NCBI GenBank assembly: GCA_013420905.1
Contig: JAAXNY010000024.1
Span: 62,001 to 126,000 of the forward strand
DNA length: 64,000 nt
Origin: Collybia mongolica
Taxonomy: Eukaryota > Basidiomycota > Agaricomycetes > Agaricales > Clitocybaceae
Direction: 5' to 3'
Shown here one piece after another: positions 1 through 10,839 of the stretch; the stretch's first letter is position 1, and each line of letters begins with the position of its first letter. The notes below the pieces were generated by a model. That model was not told the origin of the DNA. It worked only from the letters and a program-made list of their open reading frames with translations, and did not search any database. Made by a program: the position numbers and the translations under genes.

Positions 1-889
1 TTTTACCACCACCATCTGACCATGGGAATTTGTCCCTCCTGCACTAGGTCATCCCTAAACTACCTAACACCTCATCCCTAATTGACATCACCTTTCATCA
101 GACCACTCTTTCGGCCTGGACCACCATCCTTTTATACCATATCCAAATTTTTAACTTATCAGAGCTGATCCTGACTATCTGCAGGGTCATCTCATCTTGC
201 CTGTACTGGGGGCTTCACTAATCTGTTCACATCCACCTCATCAACTACCAGGCCACACGAGGACACCACAACTCTAGTACTCTGCTTTGTGCAGATCCTT
301 AGGGAGCGTCACTGCCAACATTCTTGACAATTTATTTGTACTCGCTTAACCACTACACCCAAACACAAAAGGAGGAAGGGGTCTGGCCCCCAATCAGCTA
401 CTGTCCCTGCACAGAGCACACCTCTTGGGGAGAATACCAGTTTATCAACCAATGGTGGGATTTGGCAGCCTCATTTTGAGGGGAGTCATTGCTTTGGGAG
501 AGTGGTGTGGAACAGGGGGGGAAAGTAATAGGGGGGATTCAGGAGAGGGGGAGCAGGTTTGAGGTATGGGTTGTTCATTTAGTTTGGACATTTATCTTTG
601 ACACTGGGGGGGAGTAATGGGTTTCCAGGGTGCCCTGAAAATACCAGGGGGGGAGTGGAATGGGGTACCAACGTGAAGGGAGGGGACCATGCCCCAACAA
701 GCGAAGGCAAACCTTTAAGGCGTTGGGAGGTTCAGACATGGTACAGTACAATACCGTTGGACTGCAGGTATCCTCAGTCTAGACCAGTAATATGACCTGG
801 AGAGCAACTTAGTGTACAGCTCCACCCTGATGGCTCATTACAGATTACTTAGTGGTAATAGGTGTTTATGCCCGCATGTAGCTGGGTCA
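1..889. other. No gene recognised
   Basis: All frames are short or interrupted. A purine-rich, G-run-rich stretch lies at about 470-660. I see no conserved protein motif, although a decayed transposon tail running in from the left edge cannot be excluded. Confidence 0.5.
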
Positions 890-1800
890 AACCCATGCGC
901 TTAATATTATTTGACCAAAAAAAAAAAAAAAAAAAAAAAAGAAGGGCTACCCAATTGGTATATTTATATGTATTTGTATTTGTTTGTTCACCTCCAAACA
1001 TCATGATCAAAAGCAGCTCTCTTACTACAAGCATGGTACAAATGAATATCAAGTTTGTATATGACTTTGCCACAGCTAGCCAAACAAACAATACCATCAA
1101 AGTTCCCACAATATAAATCATTGCATATCTCAGCAACAACAAGGCCTATGGATATAATTTAAATTGCTGGTGTTAGATATAGTGAAGTAGTACCTCATGT
1201 ATATGTTTGTAAGTGTTTGTATTTGTCTTTATTTTTCTAAACCTCATCAACAACAAATTTCTTGCTACATATTGTAAATGAATACTGTCTGCATATCATT
1301 TCACCACACATCTGGCCAAACAAACAATAGTACTAAAGAAATTTCCCACAATGTAGATGATACTTATCTCAGCAAATACAAAGCTGATGGACATGCTACT
1401 ACTAGACATTGTAAAGCAATACATGATGTGTTTGTTTATGTGTGTTTGTAGTTGTTTGTACCCTTCCAAATCTCATTATCAACAACAACCTTTTTACTAC
1501 ATATTACAAATGAATATCATCTGTATATTACTTTGCCAACATCTGGCCAAACAAACAATATTAATGAAATTCCCACAATATAGATGATGCATATCTCAGC
1601 AAATACAAGGCTAACAGAAACAATTGAAATTGCTACTACCCCTAGACCTATGGAGGGGGTACACCAGGAAATGTATATTTATATTTGTTTGCCTTTCCAA
1701 ATTTGATTATAATCTCTTATTATATCTATTTTAATATCACATTTATATATTACTTGGCCATAAGCATAGCCAAACAAGTTAATATGGATGCTCCTGGAAT
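890..1800 (+). repeat. Degenerate tandem array, ~230-240 bp unit, about four copies
   Basis: Successive units share the same ordered landmarks: TTCCCACAAT followed by TATCTCAGCAA, then TTTGTTT/TTTGTA runs, a CTACATATTACAAATGAATAT-like segment and a final GCCAAACAAACAAT. The TTCCCACAAT landmark falls at 1103, 1343 and 1570, giving periods of 240 and 227 bp. A partial unit precedes 1103 and a more diverged one follows 1570. No reading frame is kept across units, so this is noncoding satellite-like DNA. Confidence 0.75.
917..940 (+). repeat. 24-bp poly(A) tract
   Basis: An uninterrupted run of 24 A residues sits inside the first unit of the tandem array. It could be a microsatellite or the tail of a retroposed sequence. 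No target-site duplication was recognised. Confidence 0.9.
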
Positions 1801-4800
1801 CTATAATGCTCAATATCTTGACAATGGCTAGCTATATAAGTATGGTTAAATATAGTATGTGATAATACAACAAAAAACACTTAACAGACATATGTACATT
1901 TGTTTGAACTTTATCTTTGATGATGATATTTCTATTTTTAGCATAACTGATAAGTTTTTGATTAACCCAGGATACAAGGCTAGAAATAAAATGTTAAATG
2001 TTGAATGGTTGGTATACATTTCAATACTATGGGAACTTGTTTCTATTATTATGAGTTCTTTATCAACCCAGGTATGGGATTTTTCTTCTCTTATAGCTTT
2101 TTACAGCATTTCTCCACAAATACAAAGTGTTGTGACATAATTTGCATGTATTTGGGATGCTTACATAATGCCTTTGATGATGCCATCAAAATTATGCATA
2201 TCTAATATTTCAGAGTATTGTGTTTCAAAATTTATTTTGTGATTTTCTCCATAACTAGTAAAGCTATTAACTGTGTTTTTATATGTTTAGAATGTACAAA
2301 CATGGCTCTACAGTTTCCTTGTTGAGCATAATTTTCCCACGGTCTATTTTGAGCGAAATTTTAGAAATGTCCAGATTCAGCTAGTTTTGAAGGTCTGTGT
2401 GTTATACCAGGGGTGAACAAACATCTTATAACAACAATGACCCTTACCAAATATGACCCTTGTGGGAAATTACACAAAACATTGGAATAATCAACAACTA
2501 CTACTATATTTACCTGAAATACAAATTAGATTGATTTCTCTATTTATTGGCACATGTCACATGATCTATTCCACCATATAAGTATACCAAATAGATGACA
2601 ACAATCTGAATGCTTATTAGTGTCCATGATCCTGAGAAAAGTTAGTTCCGATGGTTTTTGTATTTTCTCCATAACTAGGCAAGCTATGGCATTGGGTTTT
2701 GTGCACAGGTATTGCTTGTTTACTTGGTAACATTTTCCCATGGTCACATGACATCTATAAACTATCATCTACATTGTTTCTACTCATGTACAACTTCCGG
2801 AATGTGGAATGGAGCCACACAGTGTGTTGGCCCACTCCACCCAAGTAGGCATTTGGATCAATATTACTTCCTTAGTGATTTAACTATTTGGTATATTCTT
2901 TGTTTATTAATTGTCTTAAAATTTAAACAATTAGTTTAAGTTTCACAATTGGGTAGTCCAATCTATAAATAGGTACATTGGATAAATACTGTGGGTGTAC
3001 CAGAAGTCTATATCAGCCTACTAGATCTGTGCAAATAGTACAGGGGTAAAGTATTAGTAAGAAGTAAACTAATATTTGTAAAAGGAATAAGAACATATCA
3101 CAAGGTAGATAGAATTACACCAAGGTAGTCTCAAGGTATACAGCAGCATATAGGTGCATATACAATAGAACAAGGTATATCTGAGCAACTAGATGTGAGG
3201 CACATATGCACTCACCTTACACACATCTGGTTTGGGCACAGGGGTGATTGGCACTACTTGGTCTAGACAGCACATCCAGGGGTGCACACCCAGCCACCAG
3301 GTGATGGTTCTACCATATGGAATACACCACTGCACCATCCATGTCCACCATGCTAGCTGCTCACTAGCAGATGTGGTCAGGCAGTCACTGGTAATATGAC
3401 AGGTGCCTCTGTAGTTCTTGCTGCAGCTCTTATTGTTGTGATTTTGCAGTTGTTATTTTCACTGAGAGGGGTGGAAATGAGAGAGGGTGGTGGTATCCAT
3501 GGCAGTGGGACCTGGCATTGTACTTGGCAGTATTGTGCACAATCATATGGCAGGGAGGTGATGGGTGGGGCAGCTGGGAATGTAGTGGTGGAGGTTGACA
3601 ACAAGGCTGACAGGTGATGTAGTACCTATCAACAATATTCAGCCATTGCCAGTAATGGCCAAGAGTAGGCAGCAGGGGTCATTATAAAAACAAGCACCTT
3701 GGACTTACCAAATGGTTAATCTGCATGCTACATGACATGTAACCTTGAGGCCTTGTATTTGACTCTCCAAAATATTGCATTTTTGTGCATCAAATAAGCA
3801 ATGGTAACTATGATTAAGTAAGCAATCTGGACAGTCTGCATGGACTTCATGAGGAGTTGTTCCAAACTGGGTCTGAGCATCCAAGTAACAGTGTGGATTT
3901 ATGGACTTAGCTTTGACTTGGCTCAGATGCAGACTGCCAATTAAGCAGGGCTCCCTGCCAAACAGGGTCTGAGCTCCAACTGTAGACACCTGCATTTGTC
4001 TGTGTGGTCTGTGTGGCCCATATAGCTCAGCATAAAGTCCCCAGAGAAGCTACTGAGTTGGTTGTATATTTGGAATATACAATTATGGATCTATATTTCC
4101 AAGTTTGTTAATTTTTTCACATAGTCCATCTCTGAGAGTCTGAGTCTCCACTTTACCAGCTGACTTGTTTTTAAGGAAAATGCCTAGATATATATTGTTA
4201 CCTTTTATTGGTGGATATTTGTATAGGATCTATAAACACCAACTTCTATTGGCATAACCATGGATATGGGTGAAGTTGTAAGGGGATCACTTGTTTGCCC
4301 ACATCTAGCCATCAGAATCACTATTGCACAGCTTGCATAGCCTCACTGTTATATCTATTATTCTGACACACACTGCTTTAACCCCTTGACAGATAGTAGT
4401 TTACTCTGGACTAACATATCACAGATGTATTGTTACATCAGTAGAGTTACTGATATCAGATTCTGTTGTTATTTGAGACATAGGTACAATGTACTGTATA
4501 TAAGGTGCCCCTTCCTCTCCATGGAAGGGCACCTTTGCAATAGACTTGGGCTGTGTTCTCTACTCATAGTCAAGCCTCTAGCGCTCTATGCTCATCCTTT
4601 CCCTGCATGGTTATTCATACTGTATATACTGCTCCCTGTCTGAGCCTCTTGGCAACATGACCCCTTACAGAAGTGCAACAAGTATTTGGCAAGCTCAAAT
4701 GTGTGGTCATATTACATCTTCATGTTGTGTATCCATCAGGCCTTCCATGATGTCAAGCTACTCCCTGTACCCTACAATCTAATTCTAGGACAATGCCTGA

Positions 4801-5869
4801 CAAGTGTTCCAGAACCAAACTTATCAACAAAAAAAAGTAATATAAAGTTGAAGAGATTCAGGATGGCTAGTTCTATTGCAACAACCTGGTTCTAGAAATA
4901 TAAAGAAAAGTTAATCAAAAAAAAACATAAGGACTCATATCTGCCAGTAATGGCCCTCTACCTCAAGTACACCATGTTGGAAATTTCTGGATTGAGTCAC
5001 AAGGGCTTACAAAGCCTTGTAAGTATGTAAGCAGATTGGTAGCTTACAAGGGGTTATAAGTGAGATGATTCTTTGCAAGGGACATTGCAATCTTATCTTA
5101 CAAGAGTAACTATAAGTTGATTTGACCATCAAAAGGAGTAATCTAACTTTTATCAGATTATTTCCCACCATTCATGGTTATCTGTTGACTGTTTAATTTG
5201 TTGCTATTACCTGGATTTGAACCTGCAACCTTGTAAGAGCCAAGGTAATTCTGCCAAGACTTACCCATTTTTTATGACATTCATTACTGTTGTACTACAT
5301 ATAGGCAATTTGTTTACTAGATATAGACCACTATATATCCCTACTTTCTTAGTAGGTAGCACTCAAAGAGTCAGGCCACCACTCAGATGTGTGCACTTAG
5401 GTTCCTCAATCACAGAAATAGTAGCAATAGAGAAAAATATTGATTGTGGTTAGTATAGATAAAACTCAGTGGGGGGGGTGAAACTAATCCAGCTGTAATA
5501 TCCCACTAGTCAATGAGGTAGGCATGGCTGCCCTTTTTGAATGCCAGGTTGCTTGAGTTCCAGGGATTGATTTGGCAGCTGTTGTCTTGGCAGTGGCAGG
5601 CAGGGCATTGTCAGATCAACATTGGATGTTCACTCTCCTCTCACCTGCCCCCACCACAAGCCATGGCCCCAAACATTGTGTTTGGGGCCCTCTGCTCAAT
5701 GCATGTGCTGTAAACCAAGGCCCTGAACATTGCTTTCATGGCCCTCTCCTCTCACTGTTTAGTACTGGCAATGAAATAACAAAATTAATTCTGAGTCCAT
5801 ACAGTATATATTGACTTATACATTATTCCCTCCCCATCTTCTTGTGGCCCAGTAGTGTGTGACATTGCA
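1801..5869. other. Long stretch without recognisable genes
   Basis: AT-rich sequence with many stops in all frames. Open frames are under about 100 codons and low in complexity, and I recognise no family. The dinucleotide style resembles the tandem array to its left, so it may be old repeat DNA. Confidence 0.5.
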
Positions 5870-5874
5870 AAGCA

Positions 5875-6540
5875 GGGGGGCACAATGGAGTAGTGGTTAT
5901 TGCTGCAAAAAGTTGTGCTCCCATCAGGGTGGCTGTGCAACATCCTAAGGGTTGAGGGTTCGATTCCTGCTCAGGCAGATTACCCAAGATCTGCACCGGC
6001 TAATGAGTTCCCTGGCATGGGAATCAAATCTGGATTAGGTAATCCCTTGGTAAAGGATATTCAAAGCTGGAAATACCAGCGCCTGATCTGGAGCTCTATG
6101 GCCACCGGTGATGTGACAGTCACTGGACTACCCCAAGTGGCAACACCCCCGAGGCAATACCTTAAGTGGTGACCCTGGGGCCAAAAAGGATAGGGGATGG
6201 TAAAATCAGGAATGGGGATTATAACACTCCGACCCTGGCGCAGAGGGGACAGGACACCTGACTCCTATGAGCATGGTAATACCAGTAATAGCCCTCCCCA
6301 ATGGCTGCTTGTAGGACGTTAGTCATCAGCAGGGCGTTAGCTCCATAAGTAACTCTGGAGAGACCAAATTAAGGCTCATAGCACATCCAGTTGGCTGATG
6401 GTGAGACAGAGACTCTGGACAGATTGGGGATCCGGGCCGGAAGGCATCACCAAACCATCTGCCAGGGGACAGGAAATGTTCAACACATGGGCCATAGCCG
6501 GATGGGGTAGTCCCCCTCCCCGGGCTCGAGAGATCTAAAT
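5875..6540 (+). mobile_element. SINE-like element with tRNA-derived head
   Basis: The first ~100 bp contain a box-A-like stretch (TGGAGTAGTGGTTATTGC, from about 5886) and, about 55 bp later, a clear box-B/T-loop core (GGTTCGATTCC at about 5958), as in an RNA polymerase III promoter derived from a tRNA. The sequence downstream to about 6540 is GC-richer than its surroundings and non-coding. This head-plus-unrelated-body layout is typical of tRNA-derived SINEs. The 3' end is not defined, and a tRNA-like head on another element type is possible. Confidence 0.5.
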
Positions 6541-7374
6541 CCTCTGTCAGTGCCCCTGGGTATAATAGATCCAGGTTGGTGCTTAAGTTGAAGCCGTGGT
6601 GTCAGTGCCACTGGTTAAATCCAAAGCTTGTCACGGGTGCAATCCCATACTCAACCTACTTGGAAGGCAGGTGACTGCTGAGTAAGACTGACGTCTAGAT
6701 GGAGGCAATATGTTGAAAAAATACTGAGTCGGCCCATTGATGATGACATGCAACACCAAATAGGCAGGCCTTCAGGCCGAACAGGGCGTGACATGCCAAG
6801 GAGTGAGTAGCTGGGGTTGTACTCCCTGGTGAAAATTCCCAAAGTTGCTGATAGGGCTCCTCGCAAGAGGGGCCCAAAATTTGCCAATTTCCTGACGCTC
6901 TATGCGAAAAAGGACACCCCGCTCACCCCAACCCATGTAAACAATGGGCCGTGGATGCGCAAGACTGGTCACAGCCACGCTGATAGGGCCCGAAATTGTT
7001 TGCACTTATAAAGTCGACAAGTAAGGCTATTAGTGTCATTTCTAATAACCAAGTAAGCGGTAATAAAGGATTAGAGTCGAGCTCCAAGACGGCTAATCAG
7101 AGTGAACTAGTCTAATGGATAATACACTATCAGTACAGAGGACTATGAGTACGGTCTATTATTAGTCCTATTCACCATGCCCAGTTACAACCTCGGTGTC
7201 TTAGTTCATAAGTAACCGTTGTAGTATGATATCATTAGTCCGGGGATCATCATTAATAGGAGAAGTAATTGTAAATTCGGGACTTGCACAACCCGATCCT
7301 AGTCAGGGGTACTTGGTGTTAACTACCGGAAGCGACGGGACACTGTGAATAACAACAGGGACAATCAGGGGGAG
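6541..7374. other. No gene recognised; possible retroelement tail
   Basis: Short frames only. The last ~30 bp end in a purine tract (AATCAGGGGGAG, about 7363-7374), which could be the polypurine tract just before an LTR. No protein motif was found. Confidence 0.4.
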
Positions 7375-7605
7375 TAAACGACAGTGCCGCGCTGTTTTAA
7401 ATAACAAAGCGCGCGGTCGGGACTTGATAAGAGTTTAGCCCGCTCTTTCAATATTTGATAAGTAACCAGTAAACGACATAATTGGCACGCGTGGCGCGCG
7501 CGCCAAGCTGTAGTAGACGCGTCGGTATTGAATACAGATCCTTGGCGCGCGGGAGCGCGGTTCCGTGTAAAATTTACAATTCCGTATGATATTTAGTTTG
7601 TACAT

Positions 7606-7613
7606 TATAAATA
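7606..7613 (+). promoter_or_regulatory. TATA box of the putative LTR
   Basis: TATAAATA in a promoter-like setting about 230 bp into the LTR-like segment. No coding sequence follows directly, which fits a retroelement promoter better than a host gene promoter. Confidence 0.45.
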
Positions 7614-7783
7614 GACTGTAGATGAGTAGCGCTAAGGTAAGGAATCTTGCCCCCACTTCGCGCGACTATAGAGTATACAAATCACATTTGTTAAAACACT
7701 ATTGCGTGCCCGAATTAAGGATCAGATTGCTTCAACGTGTCTTGATTGGAATTGATTGGAGAACCACAGAATTAAAGAAACTT

Positions 7784-8073
7784 AGTTCACTTGGAACTTA
7801 GTACTGTATTGTCCGTTGGAATTACTAGGCACTTGGCCTTAGTGCACTTGGCACTGTATTGTTTGATAAGTCGCTTGGACTTATAGATCCGCTTGGGATC
7901 ACTAATAATTGAACGTACACTTGGTACTCAGTCTATTGGATCGAGAGATATTATAAATATACCTAGCAGGTTTTTGAACCTGTGTTGAAGCTTTTGTCTA
8001 AATTGAACCCGTCGAGAGATCATTGGAAAGGGCTTTGGCTAGTACTATTCAAAGCTTAGTGCTTCTAAGCACT
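7784..8073 (+). other. Array of micro-hairpins with a common RCTTG loop
   Basis: Six short perfect or near-perfect inverted repeats lie in a row with 4-7 bp stems and a 5-nt loop ACTTG or GCTTG. Their positions are 7784-7798 (stem AGTTC), 7827-7839 (AGGC), 7841-7855 (AGTGC), 7866-7884 (ATAAGTC, 7 bp), 7886-7900 (GATCC) and 7915-7927 (GTAC). Two more hairpins with other loops follow at 7967-7982 (CAGGTT) and 8058-8073 (AGTGCT). Stems differ in sequence while loops are kept. The array lies downstream of the TATA box, so it would be in the 5' leader of an LTR transcript. Confidence 0.8.
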
Positions 8074-8381
8074 TGAACCCGAACTCAAAACAGGCGATTC
8101 CTACTGTTCATGTGTTGATTGTTAAGTTTGGTGTGTGTGTGTAAGGGATTACATTTCATAGCATCAGCGCACTTATAGCCCAGGAGCCCCCTTTCAGCGT
8201 GGCAAGCAAAGTAGTAATGAGGAGGAAAGGTTGGGATGGGCAAGGGTGAATAAACATATTGCACATGTCACACCAGGACTGATTGTCAATGTAGAACCTT
8301 GCAAATTGGATATCCAATAATTGGCGGACAAAAGCTAACCATGCATTACCAAAACCCACAATCCATGTCAAACGGTTAGAT

Positions 8382-10755
8382 ATGGTTTGGAGGCTCCATC
8401 CACAAGAGGTTTGCAAGGAGGTCAAGGAAATACTTGGACTGGAAGGTGAACCAACTACTGAACAACTTTTTGAGAAACAAAACAAGGCAGCAAAAGCAGT
8501 GTATGACAAAATGGATGATACGGCCCGTAATGTGATTTTGCAGAAAGTTGAAGAGACTAAGCAGCAGGGCCATGATCCAACAAAACAAAATGAGTGAGTC
8601 CATGCCAACTCTGGCCAATCTGACCCAATCCGTGTGGCCAATTGGCAAACCAATCCTATCCGCGGTGGCCACCATTGGCAATCCGATCCAATCCGCGGTG
8701 GCCACAATTGGCAATCCGGTCCAATCCGTGGTGGCCACAATTGGCAATCCGGTCCAATCCGCGGTGGCCGCAATTGGCAATCCGATCCAATCTGTGGTGG
8801 CCGATTGGCACATCTTGTGGGCAATCCAATCCAATGCAATGTGGTTGATTGGCATGACATTATGCTCATCTATTTGCTAGGCTGGCTGCTAAACAGGGGG
8901 ATAAACGGGTCCAGCAATGGGCCATGGAACGATACCTGGAAATGGGGATGTTGACGCTTACATTCATGGTCTACCACACCACAGATGGTAGGTTAGTGGT
9001 AGATGCATAAGTATTTTCCACATTATACCAGTTGCTTCAAACTGACTAGGTACCACAAGGAATGACCAGATGGCTACAAACATGGGTGTACCATCTCCAA
9101 CGTTTCTTGATACAGAAAAGGATCTTGTCTTGCAGTTCAAAAGAAAATTATTGGACTATGTAAAGTCACTTCGTACTTGGGAAAGTGGTGGTGATGGGGT
9201 GGGCAAGCCATCCATCCCACCAGAGTTGGATATCAAAGTGCCAAACACCTTCCCAGAGTTGTCACCAATATCCAAATCCACATCACTCAAAAAACTTCAA
9301 CTCACTGACCTGCTACGGCGTTACTGGGGATACCACTACAGTGAGTACTTGAAGCAGTTTTTTCAGTTTTGAGAAGTTAGAGATCTCATGTTGATAATAG
9401 AGCTTGCAACCAACAACCGTACTACTCATGTCCCCTATCGCCAAGTTATATTGAATCCAGAGTTGTACATTCCCAGCAAGTACTTGCCAGACCACATAAA
9501 AATCCAAGACCCACAGAACATGCGAAAGGGGGAGATATTGGATGTTTTACAGCATATCCATGAGTGCCAAGTCCTGTATGGTGCTGCGGCAGCATTCCGG
9601 TTTTCCCATGTGGTATATGGAGAGGACCGATGTGTGGCCGAGTATACCACCCTATATAATGATGGAGTCCCCAGCGTTGCCACAGGAAAGGGCAAGGGTA
9701 GGCATGTAAATCCCAGGAAGCCCAGGCCGAAGGATGTGGCCACAATGGCAGCCATCCAGTTCCCGGCCACAAAAACATTGGCCGTCCAACCCCCAGCAAC
9801 CCAAAGTTTGGCCATAGGAGCCTCAGCTGTGGAAACACCAGCGGCAGAAGGTTTCTATTGGCCTTGTAGCACCCAAGAGGTAATGGGATTGCAAGGCGCT
9901 GGTTACAACATGCTGCCTGTCAACGGCCCAAATGATGGAGAACCGCTTTATTTAGTTTCCAGCCAGATGACCCAATATCTTGGCACCATTGCAGATACAC
10001 ACTCTCAGCATGCCATGCCCGACAACACTACAACAGGCATGATGGCAAATTCAGCACAGGTCACTATTCCAATTGACCCTAAGTTGCTTGAGCAACCTCC
10101 GGCCCATCGGCCACACCTGCCATTGCCTAACACACAGTCACCACCGGCCATTCAGCTTGATGAGCAACCTCCGGCCCATCGGCCACACCTGGTGCACCTG
10201 CCATTGCCTGACACACAGTCACCACCGGCCAGTCAGCTAGATGAGCAACCTCCGACCCCTCGGCCACACCTGGTGCACCTGCTGTTGCCTGACACACAGT
10301 CACCACCAGCCATTCGGCTTGATGTGCAACCTCTGGCCCATTGGCCACACCTGGTGCACCTGCCATTGCCTGACACACAGTCACCACCGGCCAGTCAGCT
10401 AGATGAGCAACCTCCAAACCCTCGGCCACACCTGCTGTTGCCTGACACACAGTCACCACTGGCCATTCGGCTTGATGCGCAACCTACGGCCCATTGGCCA
10501 CACCTGGTGCACCTGCCGTTGCCTGACACACAGTCACCACCGGCCATTCGGCTTGATGAGCAACCTCCGGCCCATCGGCCACACCTGCCGTTGCCTGACA
10601 CACAGTCACCACCGGCCAATAGACCTATGCCAAGGAAGAAAGGAGTCTCAAGAAAGATGGTGAATGCTGATGCACTGGCTGCTGAGGAAGCAAAGAAATA
10701 TGGAACTTCTGCCAAGCGGACCAGACAGAAGAAACTCCGGGCAGATTATGATTAG
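8382..10755 (+). CDS. Gene A: 654-aa protein of unknown function with C-terminal Pro-rich tandem repeats (4 exons)
   Basis: Exons 8382-8593, 8881-8987, 9050-9340 and 9401-10755 join in one frame through GT..AG introns (GTGAGT, GTAGGT and GTGAGT donors). The N-terminal half (about residues 1-430) is ordinary globular-looking sequence with Trp-, Leu- and Tyr-rich stretches. I do not recognise a domain. Residues about 434-608 are seven tandem copies of a 23-27-residue Pro/His-rich unit built around PPAHRPHL and DTQSPPA. The C-terminus (about 610-654) is very basic and could be a nuclear or nucleic-acid-binding tail. Intron 1 (287 bp) is unusually long for this window and contains a 33-bp minisatellite. 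The start is the first ATG of exon 1, and a further upstream exon is possible. Gene B lies tail-to-tail 84 bp downstream. Confidence 0.7.
8641..8810 (+). repeat. 33-bp minisatellite in intron 1 of gene A
   Basis: The ATTGGCA landmark recurs at 8641, 8674, 8707, 8740, 8773 and 8804, a strict 33-bp period (31 for the last step). Each unit carries CAATCC.GTCCAATCC and GGTGGCC cores. Because 33 is a multiple of three, all frames stay open through the array, but exon 1 runs into a stop right after its donor, so the array is spliced out in the model. Confidence 0.85.
10090..10620 (+). repeat. Coding minisatellite in gene A
   Basis: Seven units of about 70-80 bp each contain CACACCTG..., ACACAGTCACC and GGCCCATCGG-like cores, and all units keep the reading frame. 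The variants fall into two alternating classes (units with an extra VHL triplet and units without), which suggests past duplication of unit pairs. Confidence 0.8.
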
Positions 10756-10839
10756 AAATATATTTACATGTATGGTATATTGATGAGCACTGATATTTAC
10801 ATGTACAAGATATGAACAAATATGTCTACAAGAAATCAA

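Larger units (their letters stand above)
7375..8096 (+). mobile_element. Putative LTR (solo or from a decayed retrotransposon)
   Basis: The segment follows a purine tract, has a TATA box near its middle, a GC-rich block of GGCGCGCG-type motifs upstream of the TATA box, and a structured, non-coding downstream half. This is the usual U3-R-U5 layout of an LTR. I did not find a second copy in the window, so the boundaries are guesses and no target-site duplication is claimed. Confidence 0.4.

Noticed and set aside
8156..8869. Long minus-strand open frame opposite gene A exon 1 and intron 1
   Set aside because: It is explained by the 33-bp repeat keeping all frames open, and the plus-strand spliced gene is better supported.
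9388..9700. Idea that gene A is a TET/JBP dioxygenase partner of KDZ elements
   Set aside because: No HxD motif or distal His/Arg pattern of the 2-oxoglutarate dioxygenase fold could be seen.
10127..10715. Minus-strand open frames opposite the gene A repeat
   Set aside because: They are mirror frames of a coding minisatellite with no independent start, splice or motif support.
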